A stretch of DNA of 64,000 nucleotides, from the NCBI GenBank assembly GCA_038373865.1, contig JAXGGA010004722.1, forward strand, positions 21,203 through 85,202, written 5' to 3'. The translations under genes and the position numbers were made by a program. The notes beneath the pieces were generated by a model. That model saw only the letters and a program-made list of their open reading frames with translations. It was not told the origin of the DNA and made no database searches. This DNA is from Uloborus plumipes. Taxonomy: Eukaryota > Arthropoda > Arachnida > Araneae > Uloboridae. Below, piece by piece: positions 45,603-57,248 of this stretch. How positions within the stretch are numbered: position 1 is the first letter of the stretch; every line of letters starts with the position of its first letter.

Positions 45603-47897
45603 GTGTGTCCATCATCAGCAATTACGTTTGTTTCTTCTAACTTAATTAAATGTGTCATCCTTCCGGAAAAATGACCAAAACTTTGCAATCCGCCTCCAAA
45701 AACTGCCAAGATTTCCGGTTGCTTCCACGTGCGGACATCAAAAACGTTTATTAACAGCAACCACGAGAGAACCTCAAAAACCGCCATCGCGGTTGGAAAA
45801 TGTCTGCAATCGAATGTAATAAAAGCTTATCTGTTCGCCCCATAAAAATGCTCTGCTGATCACAACTAATGTCAATCCTTTATAGCGTAGTTCCTCTTGC
45901 CTTGTTTACGAAATCCATTCGGATATTGATCTCGCGGAGATAATATCAGCCAAGATGTTGTTGGCGTTACCTTTTATTGTGTTTGGCCATAAAAACGGCT
46001 GTTGTCGAGGGCGGGCGGAGCTTGAGAAATTTTTTTTCTGACAAATAAAAAATGAAACAATGCGGGTGTGCTAAAAATTGGAAATCAACGGTGATTAAGC
46101 GCGATGATTGCGAGTTATTGCATCCACGTGTTTTGACGGTTACAAGGAACTCCTTTTTCAATGCGGAAAACGTAAGCTTATGGATGAAAGCGCATCAGAC
46201 GAGAACTTTTTTTCTGGAGTTCTGAAATGTTCTATGTTATCTTTAGAAGAATGTTCTTCGCCATGAGAACATTCTCACAAATCGCTGATATGCTTCAAAA
46301 TACTATAAACTATAACCGAGAATTTTTCATCTCTAGATTTTCTTTGTGTCACGAAAAATAATATTTTGAGCTATTGACGAGAAGACTTCCTCTTTAAAAA
46401 GCAAAAATGAGTCGTTTAGGATAAAAAACCGTTTAGTCGATTTCTCAAAATCCATAGTTACAAAACGGAACTATGAATTTTGATGCCCGCACTTTGTTTA
46501 CTTTTTGTGAGCCAGCGCCAAGTAGAGGGCGCTTGGTTTACTTGTTTTATAGCATAGAAAACTTCTGGCAACCAATTTGTTTTTTTCGGTTTATCTTTAC
46601 CGTGGACAGAATAAAGCTCAAATTTCCAATATTGATATTGTTTTCATGTTCTGAAAAAAATTCTCGAAAATTAAGAATTTTCCAAATCTAAAAATTTCTT
46701 AACATTTGCCATTGGAAGAAATTAATCATTACCAAGATAAATCGGTGCTCAGCGCACGAAGACTGCGAGGAAGGTCAAATCCCCGGGTATTAAAAGCTCT
46801 GGAATTTTCTTCGAAAACCCCTGTAATACTTTCGATCAAGAATTCGTTTTCGCCGAACGAGTAAACAAACATCTCCGATTTACAATAAAGAGTTAAGAAT
46901 TTTTATTCCCTGAAGGAAATTTACCGCTTGCAAGAGCTTGCCGATGCAAAAACCTCTTTACTTATTTGCAGTCCCGTTATAATAAGCTAACAGGGGTAGA
47001 ATGATGAAGTGTCCTGTTTACTTCGTGCTCCGAGCTCCTTAAATCCTTGTTCCTCCAATCAGAACGCCGGGTTCCTTTTCCCCCTATCCCCAGTGCAATG
47101 TACATTGTATTCCCCCTTTCTTTACTTTTCATTTTTGCTTGATTTTTGTTTTATTTTATCTTCCCCCTCTTTGACTATTGTTCGAGCAGTCCCCCCTTTT
47201 TGATTGAGAAACATAAACGTAGCGAAAAGAACTTGCATCATAGGGAACGAAAAAAAAAATGGCAATAAAAGATTTCGAGTTATGAATTCGTGCTTTTTAT
47301 TTTCTTTTAGCTTACGCATTTTTAAAAGATGTTTCTCGAGTAGCTTATGAAGAAACAGAGTTGATACATTGTGTTACTATGTGATTTTATTTTTAAAATT
47401 CCGAGTAGTGATGTGTGCGTTGATGTTTTTCTTTTCAAAAATATTTGATAGCTGTTTTCGAATTTGTTTTCGTGATGTCGTCTCGCGTGAAGAGTAGGAA
47501 TTTAACTTCTGCAAATCTTTATTTTGTATTTATTAATCTTTTTTATATTAGTTATTGCAGGAATTCAGAAACTGTTTTCTTTCTTTTTAGCTTGCGATGA
47601 ATCAAACCTGAAATGGATTTTGTTTTTCTGATGGACTGACCTTGTTGTTGTATTGTACTTAAAAATGACTCCACACATTTCTAATCACTACAGAAGGTTG
47701 AATTTCAATGCGCAGCGAAGATTAATTTGACATTTGCATTTATATTGAATTATTGAAAAAAAAAGTGCTTTGTTGTTTTGTTTTTCATTCACCGAAGCAA
47801 AGGTTAAATGCGTATTAAAATTGAATTTTTGTATGAGGGGGAAATCTCAGGAGATTTTTCTTACTGGAATGAAATGTTCACACATATTCTTTTTTTC
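45603..47897. other. Unassigned sequence
   Basis: No exon supported. A minus-strand frame from 45787 to 45602 begins ATGGCG and has a plausible composition (MAVFEVLSWLLLINVF...). It runs into the MITE and lacks a clear donor, so it is not called. Two GC-moderate patches near 45.9 and 46.5 kb hold nothing recognisable. Confidence 0.4.
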
Positions 47898-48073
47898 CAG
47901 GCCCGTCATTTCATGTTTTTCCAGGGGGGAGGGGGTGTCAAAGGGTGCAAACACAATGCAATTTTATCGGAAAATACCAAAAACCACGTCCACTTGAATG
48001 TAAATACATTGATTCCTCAAAGCCCGGAGGGGGGGGGGGCTGGCAGTTGACCGACCCATAAATGACGGGCCTG
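47898..48073. mobile_element. 176-bp hAT-like MITE
   Basis: Termini CAGGCCCGTCATTT and AAATGACGGGCCTG are inverted repeats. Flanks TTTTTTTC and CCTTCTTC agree at 5 of 8 positions. Contains a G-run near 48030. Confidence 0.6.
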
Positions 48074-48727
48074 CCTTCTTCCTTTTGTTTTTCATTTATT
48101 TCTGCTGTATCCAAAATCTTTCCCTTTTTCCTCCTTTCATTCTAATTCGTTCACATTTTGTTGAAAATTTGACTTGAAATCATTTTTTTTTTCTTTTTTT
48201 TTTCAAATTGAAGGTCGTGAGGAAGGTTGCTAAATTTTAATCCAAACGATGACGAATTTTGTTGATTTTATTTTTACAAAATTTGATGTGAAGGGCACAT
48301 ATGACAAAATAATTAATCCTGCCAATTTTTATACTTCTAGTTTGAAAATTGTACGGAATATAGAGCTGTTTAAAAACTTCAGAACTACGGGGAAAAAAAA
48401 AAGAAGTTTTTACATGCAAATAAAAAACTTCTTTTCTAGTCATAGTAGAACAAAATTAAAAAACTATTCTAAAGGTTTAAAAAAAAAAAAAAAAAAGGAG
48501 CTTTCTACTGACATATTAAATGACGTACGACAGGTTTAAGCTTCTAATTGCCCCACATAAAAACTGGTTTAAAAATCACCTTTTTTACCCATAAAAGTGT
48601 GATGCGCAGTGAAAAGCGCAACTGGCAGTCAGACAGCCCGCACACTGTTCGGAAGAGCATAAGGCAAGATATATTAAAGAGCCAGACGTCTTAAAATTCT
48701 GTCTCGATAATGTAACTAGCTCTTTTA

Positions 48728-49076
48728 CACTACAAAAAATGAACTGTTGTTTTTACACTATACTACTGGCAGCCGAGGTTCCAATTTAAAACTGTAAAAT
48801 GAACAGTAATAAACTGTAAAACTAGCAATTTACAGTTTATTGCCGTAAAATGTAGCTGTGTTATACTCTAGAAAGAACAGCATAATACTGGCAGCGGAGG
48901 TTCCAGTTTAAAACTGTTAAATGCGCGGTTATAAACTGTAAAATTAGTAATTTTACAATTTGTACTGTAAAATTAGCAATTTTGCAGTTAATTACTGTAA
49001 AATTAGCAATTTTTAAAGTTCATACTATAAAATTAGCTGTATTATACTGTAAAAGCAACATTCATTTTTTGCAGCG
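48728..49076. mobile_element. CACTG-family element next to a coding exon
   Basis: Begins CACTACAAAAAATGAACTG and ends TTCATTTTTTGCAGCG, a slightly decayed family terminus. Interior TTTACAG palindromic units are as in the other copies. Its right end lies about 55 bases before the acceptor of the exon at 49131, within the branch-point window. Confidence 0.75.
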
Positions 49077-49212
49077 TGTTTGCTTTTAGAAATCACGTGT
49101 GCTTAACTCCTCCCTTTCTCTCCCCGGCAGGGTTAGAGCGGGGGCTGCCCTCCTCCCCCACCGAACGCCGGTCCTCTAGTCCCCTAGGGCAGGGGCGGTG
49201 AGCGGGGCGGCG

Positions 49213-49345
49213 ATGCCTCGCCTGCTGCTGCTGCTGGCGTGCCTCTGCTGGTGCGCCCGCGCCGAGGGCCCCTGGGCCGCCCTCAGGCCCGAGAACCTGC
49301 TGGAGCCCAGGGACGTCGCCGTCAAGACCTCGTCCGAGGACGAAG
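49213..49345 (+). CDS. Signal-peptide exon of a secreted or membrane protein
   Basis: The exon probably spans 49131-49345: CTTTCTCTCCCCGGCAG is a strong acceptor, 82 bases of GC-rich leader follow, then ATG at 49213, and GACGAAG|GTGAGT is a strong donor. The start is a classical signal peptide, MPRLLLLLACLCWCARA, with likely cleavage before EGPW. About 28 mature residues follow, ending PRDVAVKTSSEDE, with the last codon split (phase 1). Phase-1 introns after a signal peptide are typical of modular extracellular proteins. The P-x-x-V-x-V pattern recalls the start of a fibronectin type III domain, but that is a guess. An in-frame GTG at 49198 is not needed as a start. Confidence 0.8.
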
Positions 49346-50241
49346 GTGAGTCATTTCGATTCAACAACTTGAACACTAAAAGCATTTTTAAATTCAAAAA
49401 AAAAAAATGTTTTTTACCGGTTGCGGGTGTGACCCGAAACAAAAAAAAAAAAAAAAAATCCTTTCAAAAATACTTTTAGAAAATTGAACTCATGGACGGA
49501 GCTGTTAACCGTCCCGGATTTTAAAAGGCTGTCATGTATTGACTTTCAAACTTCTCGCTTTTTGTCCCCCCCCCCCTTTCCTCAGAAGTCTGTCCCGCAT
49601 TTATAGTTCTTGAATTTGGAAACCTTGAATGAATGAAAATACACGGAAAGATTTTGAAGGAAGAAAAAATAAATTCCTCTGGTGTTTTTATTCACCCCGA
49701 TACGCCTCAAACTGAACCAAATGTCATTGACTCCAAAAAAGAAAAAAATCTTAAAACTTTTCTTTGCTGATAAAAATGCCAGTTCCACATTGAACTAAAT
49801 ATTCATACATTAACACAGCAAGGACAAAACAATAACTCAAAGCGAATAACCTCGTCGAAATCGTCCATTACGAAACCTTCCCAGATCCTTGGGCTATCCT
49901 AGCATTTGCGCTACTTATGATGATACCGTCTGCAGTTTCAGACGAAATCGTAAATATTCGAAAAAATCCATCCAAACGAATATTTACATGAATGAACTCC
50001 AAGCGTGCTGGGATTTCCACCGCGAAACACTAAAACACGGTCATTTAAAATCATTCATTAATCACTTGCCCAAATAACTGCAGCAGAGATACATCATGTG
50101 ATACTGATAAAATGCTAATGGATTCCTGTATGTATTTATGGTGTCTGGAGAAAAAGTTATAACAAAAAGAACTGAATGATTATTGCGTATTAACTTTTGT
50201 GCGTATTTTTGCTTAAAAGATGTAGGCAACGTTCTAAGGAT
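49346..50241 (+). other. Start of the intron after the signal-peptide exon
   Basis: AT-rich intronic sequence with A-runs near 49440 and a C-run near 49567. No further exon in this gene was recognised up to the window end. Confidence 0.45.
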
Positions 50242-50698
50242 CAGGGATGCCCCCGCCCCCAAGCTCAATGGCGCAAATCCTCCCCCACCCCATCCTAAAG
50301 TTTTCACAACTCTCTTGTGCTTTTTTTAATTGTTATTTTCGGCCCTGTTTTTTACTTAGTTTTTTGAAATATTATTTACTTGTTTTATTGTAATTGTTAT
50401 TATTTTGTTTAAATAATTTTGTGCTACGCCTCTGAAAGTTATCATTTAATTATAACTTAGTAATAGACACTGAAGGAATAAACTACAATACTACTTTTTC
50501 CCTTCCAGACATTCTAAACACACACAAACATGAAATCATAATGATAATAATAATTAACAACTTAAAGAAATAATTTAAGTTGAAAAAAATCAAGAAATAA
50601 TTTCATATTAAAAAAATAAAATTGATAAATAAGTTTACCCCCCCCCCCCCACCCAATTTTGATGGCGCATCTTGCGCCATAATCCCCCCTATGGGCAC
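50242..50698 (-). mobile_element. G-tract hAT MITE, inverted copy
   Basis: Begins CAGGGATGCCC and ends TATGGGCACC, with AATGGCGCAAATCC and GATGGCGCATCTTGCGCCAT blocks and C-runs, the complement of 25174-25598. Target duplications are not clear. Confidence 0.7.
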
Positions 50699-51414
50699 CA
50701 AGGGCGGATACAAGGGAGGGACGAGGGGGGCGATCGCCACTCTCTTGAGCAACTCTTTTCCAGCAGTTTTTCGATTTTGAAGCTCAAAAAAGGCAATTTT
50801 AGATCGATCTTCGATAATACTATGAAAAGTGGTTGAGATTCGGGTCTGTAGTCAGGAATTTTTTCGAAATTGAAGACCGAAATATTTGTAACAAACATGT
50901 GCTAACCAGGATATGTGGTAAAAAAGGGGGCAAATAATTAAAAAAAAAAAACAATCACTTTGGAACATTTCTGGATCCACCCTTAGTGAGCAACCCTGTT
51001 TATCATGATACCTCTTTGTTTCTTTTTTTCTTTCAAATGTATGAAGATTTGCGTCTAAGTTTAGAAATCCTGGACTTCATTCAGATGCATGTCGTTACCA
51101 CAGCGGTGAGGTTCTTTTGAACTGTCTCATAGGATTTAAAAACCTCATAAATAATAATTCTATTTACCAGGATGTTGCTTTGTAAACTAGGACTTTAATC
51201 CTGGGTGAACAATACATTATAATCGCAGGTTAGGCCTACACTTATATATTAATTTTGAAAAATGTATGCGGAAGAAATAGCACACCGGCACAAATGGGTT
51301 GATCAAAAATTGAAAAGAAGCCTGTCTTCATTAGAAAGCCCTCTTGCCAAAGGGAAAAAAGTTGTTGCTATTCATTTTCTATAGATTTGTTTGTTTTTCA
51401 TTCAAACATTTATA
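50699..51414. other. Unassigned sequence
   Basis: No supported feature other than an A-run near 50940. Confidence 0.4.
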
Positions 51415-51516
51415 CGAGGCGTATTTTTACTATGAGTACCGTTTTGGTATAACCAAAAAACAGGCAAAGATGTCTTCAAAATTTTATTTTACATGAAAGC
51501 CCGCACCTTATATAAA

Positions 51517-51660
51517 CTACTTTTCTTCATAATTGCCACCAATATTAAAGCACTTATCATGTCGTACAATCAGATTTTGAAGTCCCTCTTCACAAAAATC
51601 TGCCGTCTGCTTCGTCAGCCACTGCATCACCTTCCTTTTGACATCATCTTCATTGAAGCA
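51517..51660 (-). pseudogene. mariner transposase C-terminal fragment
   Basis: The minus strand encodes VMQWLTKQTADFCEEGLQNL, then IVRHDKCFNIGGNYEEK and a TAG stop. This is the characteristic end of mariner transposases (W-L-x-x-Q-x-x-D-F-Y/C-E-x-G-I/L ... R-x-D-K-C-x-N-x-x-G-x-Y). Upstream it is cut by a 70-base inverted repeat (51653-51724 and 51763-51834). Confidence 0.8.
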
Positions 51661-51834
51661 AATGCACCCACAGCGATCATAGCATCCTAAGACTGCAGTT
51701 TCGTCCTTATTGTGGACTCCTCAGGATTTTTGCCTCCAGCTCGATCATTGGCTATTCCTAACTGAGGAGTCCACAATAAGGACGGAACTGCAGTCTTAGG
51801 ATGCTATGATCGCTGTGGGTGCATTTGCTTCAGT
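51653..51834. repeat. Short inverted repeat inside the mariner
   Basis: TGAAGCAAATGCACCCACAG and the following 50 bases up to GTGGACTCCTCA are repeated inverted 38 bases later. A third copy is at 58071-58180, outside the mariner, so this is a separate dispersed repeat that broke the transposase. Confidence 0.8.
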
Positions 51835-51839
51835 TCTGC

Positions 51840-52130
51840 CTTAACCCTGGCTTATGGGCGGTAACTCGTTGCACATCATCTTCATTGCCTCCGAAGTGCT
51901 GCTTCAGATGCAAAAAGAGGTGGTAGACACTGGACGCTAGATCTGGGCTGCTTCTGCACCAAATCTGTAGCCCACTCCGTCCCCCATCGTGAACATTAGA
52001 ACGGACATCTTTGAACGTTCGGACCAACTTCCTAATCATTCCATGACTCGCAATGGTGTGCAGTGAAGAAATTTTGCGATGATTATCGATAGCTTTTCAC
52101 CTTTTTGTTGCTAAAAATGAAATACCGCGC
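51840..52130 (-). pseudogene. mariner transposase internal fragment with deletion
   Basis: The minus strand reads LVRTFKDVRSNVHDGGRSG, matching the DNA-binding-to-linker region of mariner transposases. After about 12 residues it jumps to SPDLASSVYHLFLHLKQHFG, the catalytic-end S-P-D-L-A-P block. The residues between, including the first catalytic aspartates, are deleted. Confidence 0.7.
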
Positions 52131-52179
52131 TTCACACGTACCTCACAGTCGGCGGCATCCTCAATCGGTGGAGTAATTT

Positions 52180-52241
52180 TGAAGCTGATTGTACGATATA
52201 ATAAGTGCCTAAATATTGGTGTCAATTATGTAGAAAAGTAA
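52180..52241 (+). pseudogene. Second mariner C-terminal remnant, opposite strand
   Basis: The plus strand encodes KLIVRYNKCLNIGVNYVEK followed by TAA, again the mariner C-terminus, in inverted orientation to 51517-51660. Confidence 0.75.
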
Positions 52242-52312
52242 TTTAAGGTATGAGCTTTCTTGTAAAAATTAAATTGGAAAGATACTTTTGCTTGTTTTTT
52301 TATTTATACCAA

Positions 52313-52744
52313 CAGGGGTGCCCATCCCCCCAAACTCAATGGCGCAAATTCCCCCCCCCCCCTCTCACAACCCTCTTGTGCTTTTTATTTTTATTTTTAC
52401 CCCTCTTTTTGATTTATTAATTAAATACTATTTATTTAATTTTTAAATATTATTTATTTATTTTTTTAAATCATAACTATTATTTTTTTAATATATTATT
52501 AATTTTTTTAAAGTTCGAAATATGCGCAAAATAGATTCACTTTTTTTCTCTTCCAGGCATTTTAACCCCTCTCACACGTACACAAAATAAATAAATAAAT
52601 GATAATAAAGAAATAATTTAAATTAAAAAATAAATTAATAAATAATTTAAATAAATAATTAAATTAGTTTTTTAAAATCCCCCCCCCCCCAAAAAAAAAA
52701 AATCTTTTTGATTGCGCCATAATTCCCCCCTGTGGGCACCCCTG
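52313..52744 (-). mobile_element. 432-bp G-tract hAT MITE nested in mariner
   Basis: Termini CAGGGGTGCCCA and TGGGCACCCCTG, with the 8-bp duplication TATACCAA on both sides (52305-52312 and 52745-52752). The duplication is made from the mariner's own GGTATA repeat, so the hAT arrived later. C-runs and GCGCCAT motifs as in the family. Confidence 0.92.
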
Positions 52745-52783
52745 TATACCAAAACGGTAATTGTTTTAAAAATACGCCTGGTA

Positions 52784-53859
52784 GTTTTGGAAAGAATTAT
52801 GTGATTTTTGGACCTGCAGGACTCCATTTGTGAGATATATTTTTTCAATATAATAGCATTTATGAAGGCTAAACATTGATGTGTTCTAGTTTTTCCAATA
52901 CTTTTTTACCCTTGGAGATAGGGCTTTCTTTCTTTTGACAGCAGAAGTGAGAGAGCTGAACTCCCATGGAAATGTCGTCCCGGATTGTAACGAACAGCGA
53001 TGCGAAAAGAAACACGAACTATGATTTTCATATTTAATCTGATCCCAAACGTAATAAATGTCTTCCTCATCACCGTTCATTACAATCAAACAAGAACTTT
53101 CTTCGCTTGAACGGTATCCCTTTCCCTTTCTGAATCTACCCCCTCGCTCAGAATTTTTTGCATTGCTCTCTAAAATCGGTAATTTCGGTTTGTTTGCCTA
53201 TTCCCACGAGATATTTCATATCGCTGATAAGATGGCTGCGGGTGGCTCGCAAACCGCGCATGACGCTTTCCGCTTTGACATCGCGGCAGAATTTCAAATG
53301 ACGAAATTGTAATTCATTTATACATCTTTTGTGGAGCCACTACAGCTCATTGTTCTCATCCCGTCGTTATTTTAAAGGTAATTTAGTATTTAAATGTGTT
53401 AAAGGTAAATTCGGATTGTCTTAGTGTGCTATTGAAGTACATTGTTGTACGGCAGAGTGGAGCGAAAAGGATGAAGTTCAAAGGGCCGGCATGGCTTGGT
53501 GTGAAAATGTTGTGTACTCATGCCGCGAAGAGAAGTCTGAAATTTTACCACAATCAGATAATATCTTTTGCCTCCGACGGCTTGATGAAAATTTATGATT
53601 TTGGAAAAAAGTAAATTTTTGTTTGTTTTTCTCTAAAAGCGCAAAACTTCATAGACCGAAACAACTTGATGTAAAAAGTGGCCGATTTGGGATTAAAACA
53701 AGAGAAAAAAAAAACCAAATAGGTCAAAATTTAAATTTTGAGTCACAATACACTTATGACACGTCGACTTGAAATTTTGTGTTCTTTTCTTTTGTTAATT
53801 CAAACCTGATTGTTGGATATGCTTTCGCAAAGTACAACTTTCGTTCTTGAGGTAGACCA
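52784..53859. other. Unassigned sequence, part possibly Helitron
   Basis: Moderate GC near 53050-53300, with overlapping frames on both strands and no recognised domain. It may be the body of the Helitron-like element that ends at 53883, but no start was found. Confidence 0.35.
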
Positions 53860-53883
53860 TGCAAAGCCGGGCCATGCAGCTAG
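53860..53883 (+). mobile_element. Candidate Helitron 3' end
   Basis: ATGCAAAGCCGGGCCATGCAGCTAG ends in CTAG followed by T, preceded by a short GGC/GCC stem. It resembles the 63500-63646 region. The 5' end is not identified. Confidence 0.4.
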
Positions 53884-55028
53884 TTTAAAATAAGGAGCAT
53901 ATTGCTCATTTATTTAAATATCGTTAGGTTACATATTAGTCCTCTGCTTAAAAAAAATACAAACCTAAACACAGCAACTTTTTTTTTTTTTTTAATACGA
54001 CACAAATTCTCCACGAAAATTACTACACGTCACGTGTTTCGAGGATTCAGGAAATTCTTTCTCCAGTGCATACTATGTAAAAAGAAGTTTCTCTTGCTTA
54101 CTTCAATTTTGTGCAAATGATTTTGAAGTTTCATTATAAGAACAATAAAATATCGTTTTTTTCTGCCCCCGTTTATTCGGACCTTCAATTAATCCGGATC
54201 AAATAAGCTCTAGAATAGGAAAAAAAAAGTGCTCGCACGCATTCTAATAAAAAACTACAATTGTTCGAACGGAACTATAAATACGCCAAACATTCGTTTT
54301 TTTAATTAAATGTAAAACTCCTGCATAGATCGTACAATAAATATTAGTAATCTATTAACTAAGAAGTATTTTGACGTATACGTGAAACGTCAATCAGACA
54401 CCACTGCAGCTCATATAAAGATCAAGTGGTCTCTAATCGTTCCTTCGTGATTTGGTTACAAAGCATTGTTTTGCTGTAATAAAAGATAAGTGCTTTTTTG
54501 AAAATTTGTTTTAATTTATATATTACCCATATTTTCTGAGTTTTCGTTTACCCAGAATGCCTTTGGGCCCAGTTAACCCGGATAAACTGATCACCTGATT
54601 GTAATGTTCTATAAAACGTTTGGTTTACATGTTGTTACCAATTTTTCCACTCTGTATGGAGACTGCCTTTATAGAGTGATGCCTTTAGTGAGTGTCCCGC
54701 TGACTGAACTTTCCCATCTGAGCCAACAATTGGAAGAGGCCCGTTGAAGGGTCCCTCTGCCCGGTACCACACTTTTCCCACAGTGACTCTGCACATGGAA
54801 ATGAACCATTAGAACGACCACTGTTTCCCCGAATCTTTTGTCCCACAGCCCTTCTTTTTGCAACATCTGTTGTCGAGAAAGGATATGAAAAATTTATCGA
54901 GTCGAACAAATTGGATCACAAACGGAGTTACTTTCATATCTCTTCGTAGCTGAAAGAGAAAGGCCGAAAAAGTTGCTCTACCAGTTTTTAGACTTTTTGC
55001 TTTTTTATTTATGGCAGAACAATTGCAA
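53884..55028. other. Unassigned sequence with possible pogo remnants
   Basis: TTTATTCGGACCTTC...AATCCGGATC near 54171 and AACCCGGATAAACTGATC near 54574 could be the two ends of an old Tigger/pogo-like element. No exon called. Confidence 0.35.
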
Positions 55029-55687
55029 TATACAGGGTGTCCACTCCAATCGTGGACCAATAGCTAATTTCTAAACCGTTAGAGATAAGCATATAGTTTA
55101 TTTAGGAAAAAATCTCCAAATTATGAAAGGAATTTTGGGTCTATTCAATGTTTTTCAAAAAATCAAATTTTGAAAGAGTTACGAAATTTAAATTTTTATA
55201 CAGCCCCCCAGTCCTATCAATCATATTTAGTAAAACATTCTTGACACTGTAACGTTTAAAACTAAAAAAAAATCACTCTTCTACCACAAAAATTGACCGA
55301 GTTATGACGTTTTGAAAAATCAAGATTTTGAAGGATTTCGCATACAGTCCCTTAAGCGATCTCTCGATGACGTCATGAAACAATGCAAAATCTTGATTTT
55401 TCAAAACGTCATAACTCGGTCAATTTTTGTGGTAGAAGAGTGATTTTTTTTTAGTTTTAAACGTTACAGTGTCAAGAATGTTTTACTAAATATGATTGAT
55501 AGGACTGGGGGGCTGTATAAAAATTTAAATTTCGTAACTCTTTCAAAATTTGATTTTTTGAAAAACATTGAATAGACCCAAAATTCCTTTCATAATTTGG
55601 AGATTTTTTCCTAAATAAACTATATGCTTATCTCTAACGGTTTAGAAATTAGCTATTGGTCCACGATTGGAGTGGACACCCTGTATA
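55029..55687. mobile_element. Hairpin element with 302-bp arms
   Basis: Starts TATACAGGGTGTCCACTCC and ends with the exact complement. The left arm (55029-55330) and right arm (55386-55687) are complementary with no indel and essentially no mismatch by eye, around a 55-base spacer. The CAGGGTGTCC termini with TA flanks suggest a Tc1/mariner-type foldback MITE. No coding. Confidence 0.85.
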
Positions 55688-55743
55688 TGGAATAATAATG
55701 TAAGTGGTTTCAAATTTTTGAGTGCATTACATTAACCCATCAA

Positions 55744-55800
55744 TGCAGGGGTGGCCAACCGGCGGCACGGCAGAGCAGTGACTGTGGCACGCGAGGACTT
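55744..55800 (+). mobile_element. hAT terminus fragment (CAGGGGTGGCCAAC)
   Basis: CAGGGGTGGCCAACC followed by GGCGGCACGG resembles the left end of Charlie/hobo-like hAT elements. No right end was found, so it is solitary. Confidence 0.45.
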
Positions 55801-55953
55801 TTAAAAAAAAATTCTAAAATTGAGGGGAAAATGTCGGTCTCAAAAATATTGATAAAAACTAAAACCCTTGAACTGATAAATATAATGATACTATGACGAT
55901 TAAGTTTCAGGAGGCTGGCTTATAAATTGTCTTAACTACAATATTGTAAAGTA

Positions 55954-57246
55954 CCGTAAAATGGGGTGTATAGGAACAGCGGGGTCAATCGGAACAAAAC
56001 TTCCCGACCGTACGACGAAATTCTTCATAAATAAACTATTGGGTATTTTTCACCATGAATTTTTTTCTTAGTAAGGTAAGATCATAGGGAGTAGGAAAAA
56101 ATTACTTTTGTCAATCTGGCAACGCTATTGGCTTCTAAGGAGGGCTGCACGTGGAACGCTAGAAAACATCACATTTCCATAGACTGCAAAACTTCATATG
56201 CAAGATCAAACCTTCTTATATTTAAAAACTAAGAGTGGTATGTTTCAATTATACATGTATCTGAACAACAGAATACCGCATTAGAATTGACATTTTTTAT
56301 AAATTGTGTCATAAAAATGAAGAATTCTGAAAAATGGGCATCGAAAAAAAATTTGCGGGGTGAATCGGAACACTTAGTCCTGTTGTTCCAATTCAAACTT
56401 ATTTGAAGGAAACTGTTTGAAAAATCAAGATTCTAACCCCAATTTTTCTAATCAAGACAAGGACAAGGTTTTATTACTGTTTATCCCTTCTCGTGAGCAA
56501 CTAGATCTTAGAATGCAAACAGTTGCAGATTTCAAAAGATTTTTTCTCCAGGAGACTACTTTTTACTTAAAATACGAGGGAGAAAGTCACATAGACTTTA
56601 TTTAGTAAAAATCCAGCACACAGACAGTGATGAATAAGCGTAAAAAGCTTTCAGGACAATCCCCGAAACCCAGAGATTTCAAGAAACTAAAGAAAAGACA
56701 GAGTTCATCCCAGAAGATGTTATGAAAAAACTTAAGCCAAGTCACAATTGCTAGTTTTAAGGACAAGTACATATTTGTGGACGACATGAGTGACTTCCAT
56801 TCATGTTAAATCTTTGTATTTCAATTCAAAAGCATTTCTTAAAATTACTTTTCATTTTTCATAAGTTCAAAATTATTTTGAATTTTGACAAATTATACAC
56901 GTTTACTGGTATTGAAATTATGCATTTATTTGACAGTAATTATCTGTTCTTATTCTCCCCCATCAATATTACTCATTTTGTGAGACCTATTACAGGTTAA
57001 ATTGAAAAAAAAATAAAAATTTTAAAAAGTGTTCCGATTGACCCCTATCAGCGGGGTGATTCGGAACACCCATAATTTCCTATATATTTTAATAATAATT
57101 TTTCAAAATGCTTTGTCTTCGCTTGGAATATCAAAAGTAAAGCAAGACCGAAGTTTTTACCCAAAAAATCAAATTAAAAAAAAATCTTTTAACTACTTTT
57201 TTTATAATCAAAGCTGAAAAGTGTTCCGATTCACCCCATTTTACGG
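55954..57246. mobile_element. 1.3-kb TA-flanked TIR element with iterated GGGTGAATCGGAAC
   Basis: Ends CCGTAAAATGGGG and CCCCATTTTACGG are bordered by TA (55952-55953 and 57247-57248). The motif GGGG(T)GAATCGGAAC or its complement GTTCCGATTCACCCC occurs at both ends and near 56357, 57030 and 57050. The size suits an intact mariner/pogo element, but no transposase domain is recognisable; a 62-codon frame at 56417-56605 is unassigned. Confidence 0.75.
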
Positions 57247-57248
57247 TA

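Larger units (their letters stand above)
51415..52781. mobile_element. Rearranged mariner element with nested hAT
   Basis: Terminal repeats CGAGGCGTATTTTTACTATG and the complement of CCAGGCGTATTTTTAAAACA, each followed inward by TACCGTTTTGGTATA, are bordered by TA (51413-51414 and 52782-52783). Three transposase remnants lie inside: a C-terminal piece on the minus strand, a joined middle piece on the minus strand, and a second C-terminal piece on the plus strand. Two 3' halves thus face outward. A G-tract hAT is inserted near the right end. Confidence 0.8.

Noticed and set aside
45602..45787. Minus-strand frame starting ATGGCG with a hydrophobic start
   Set aside because: The composition is attractive, but no donor was found before it runs into a MITE, and there is no homology I recognise.
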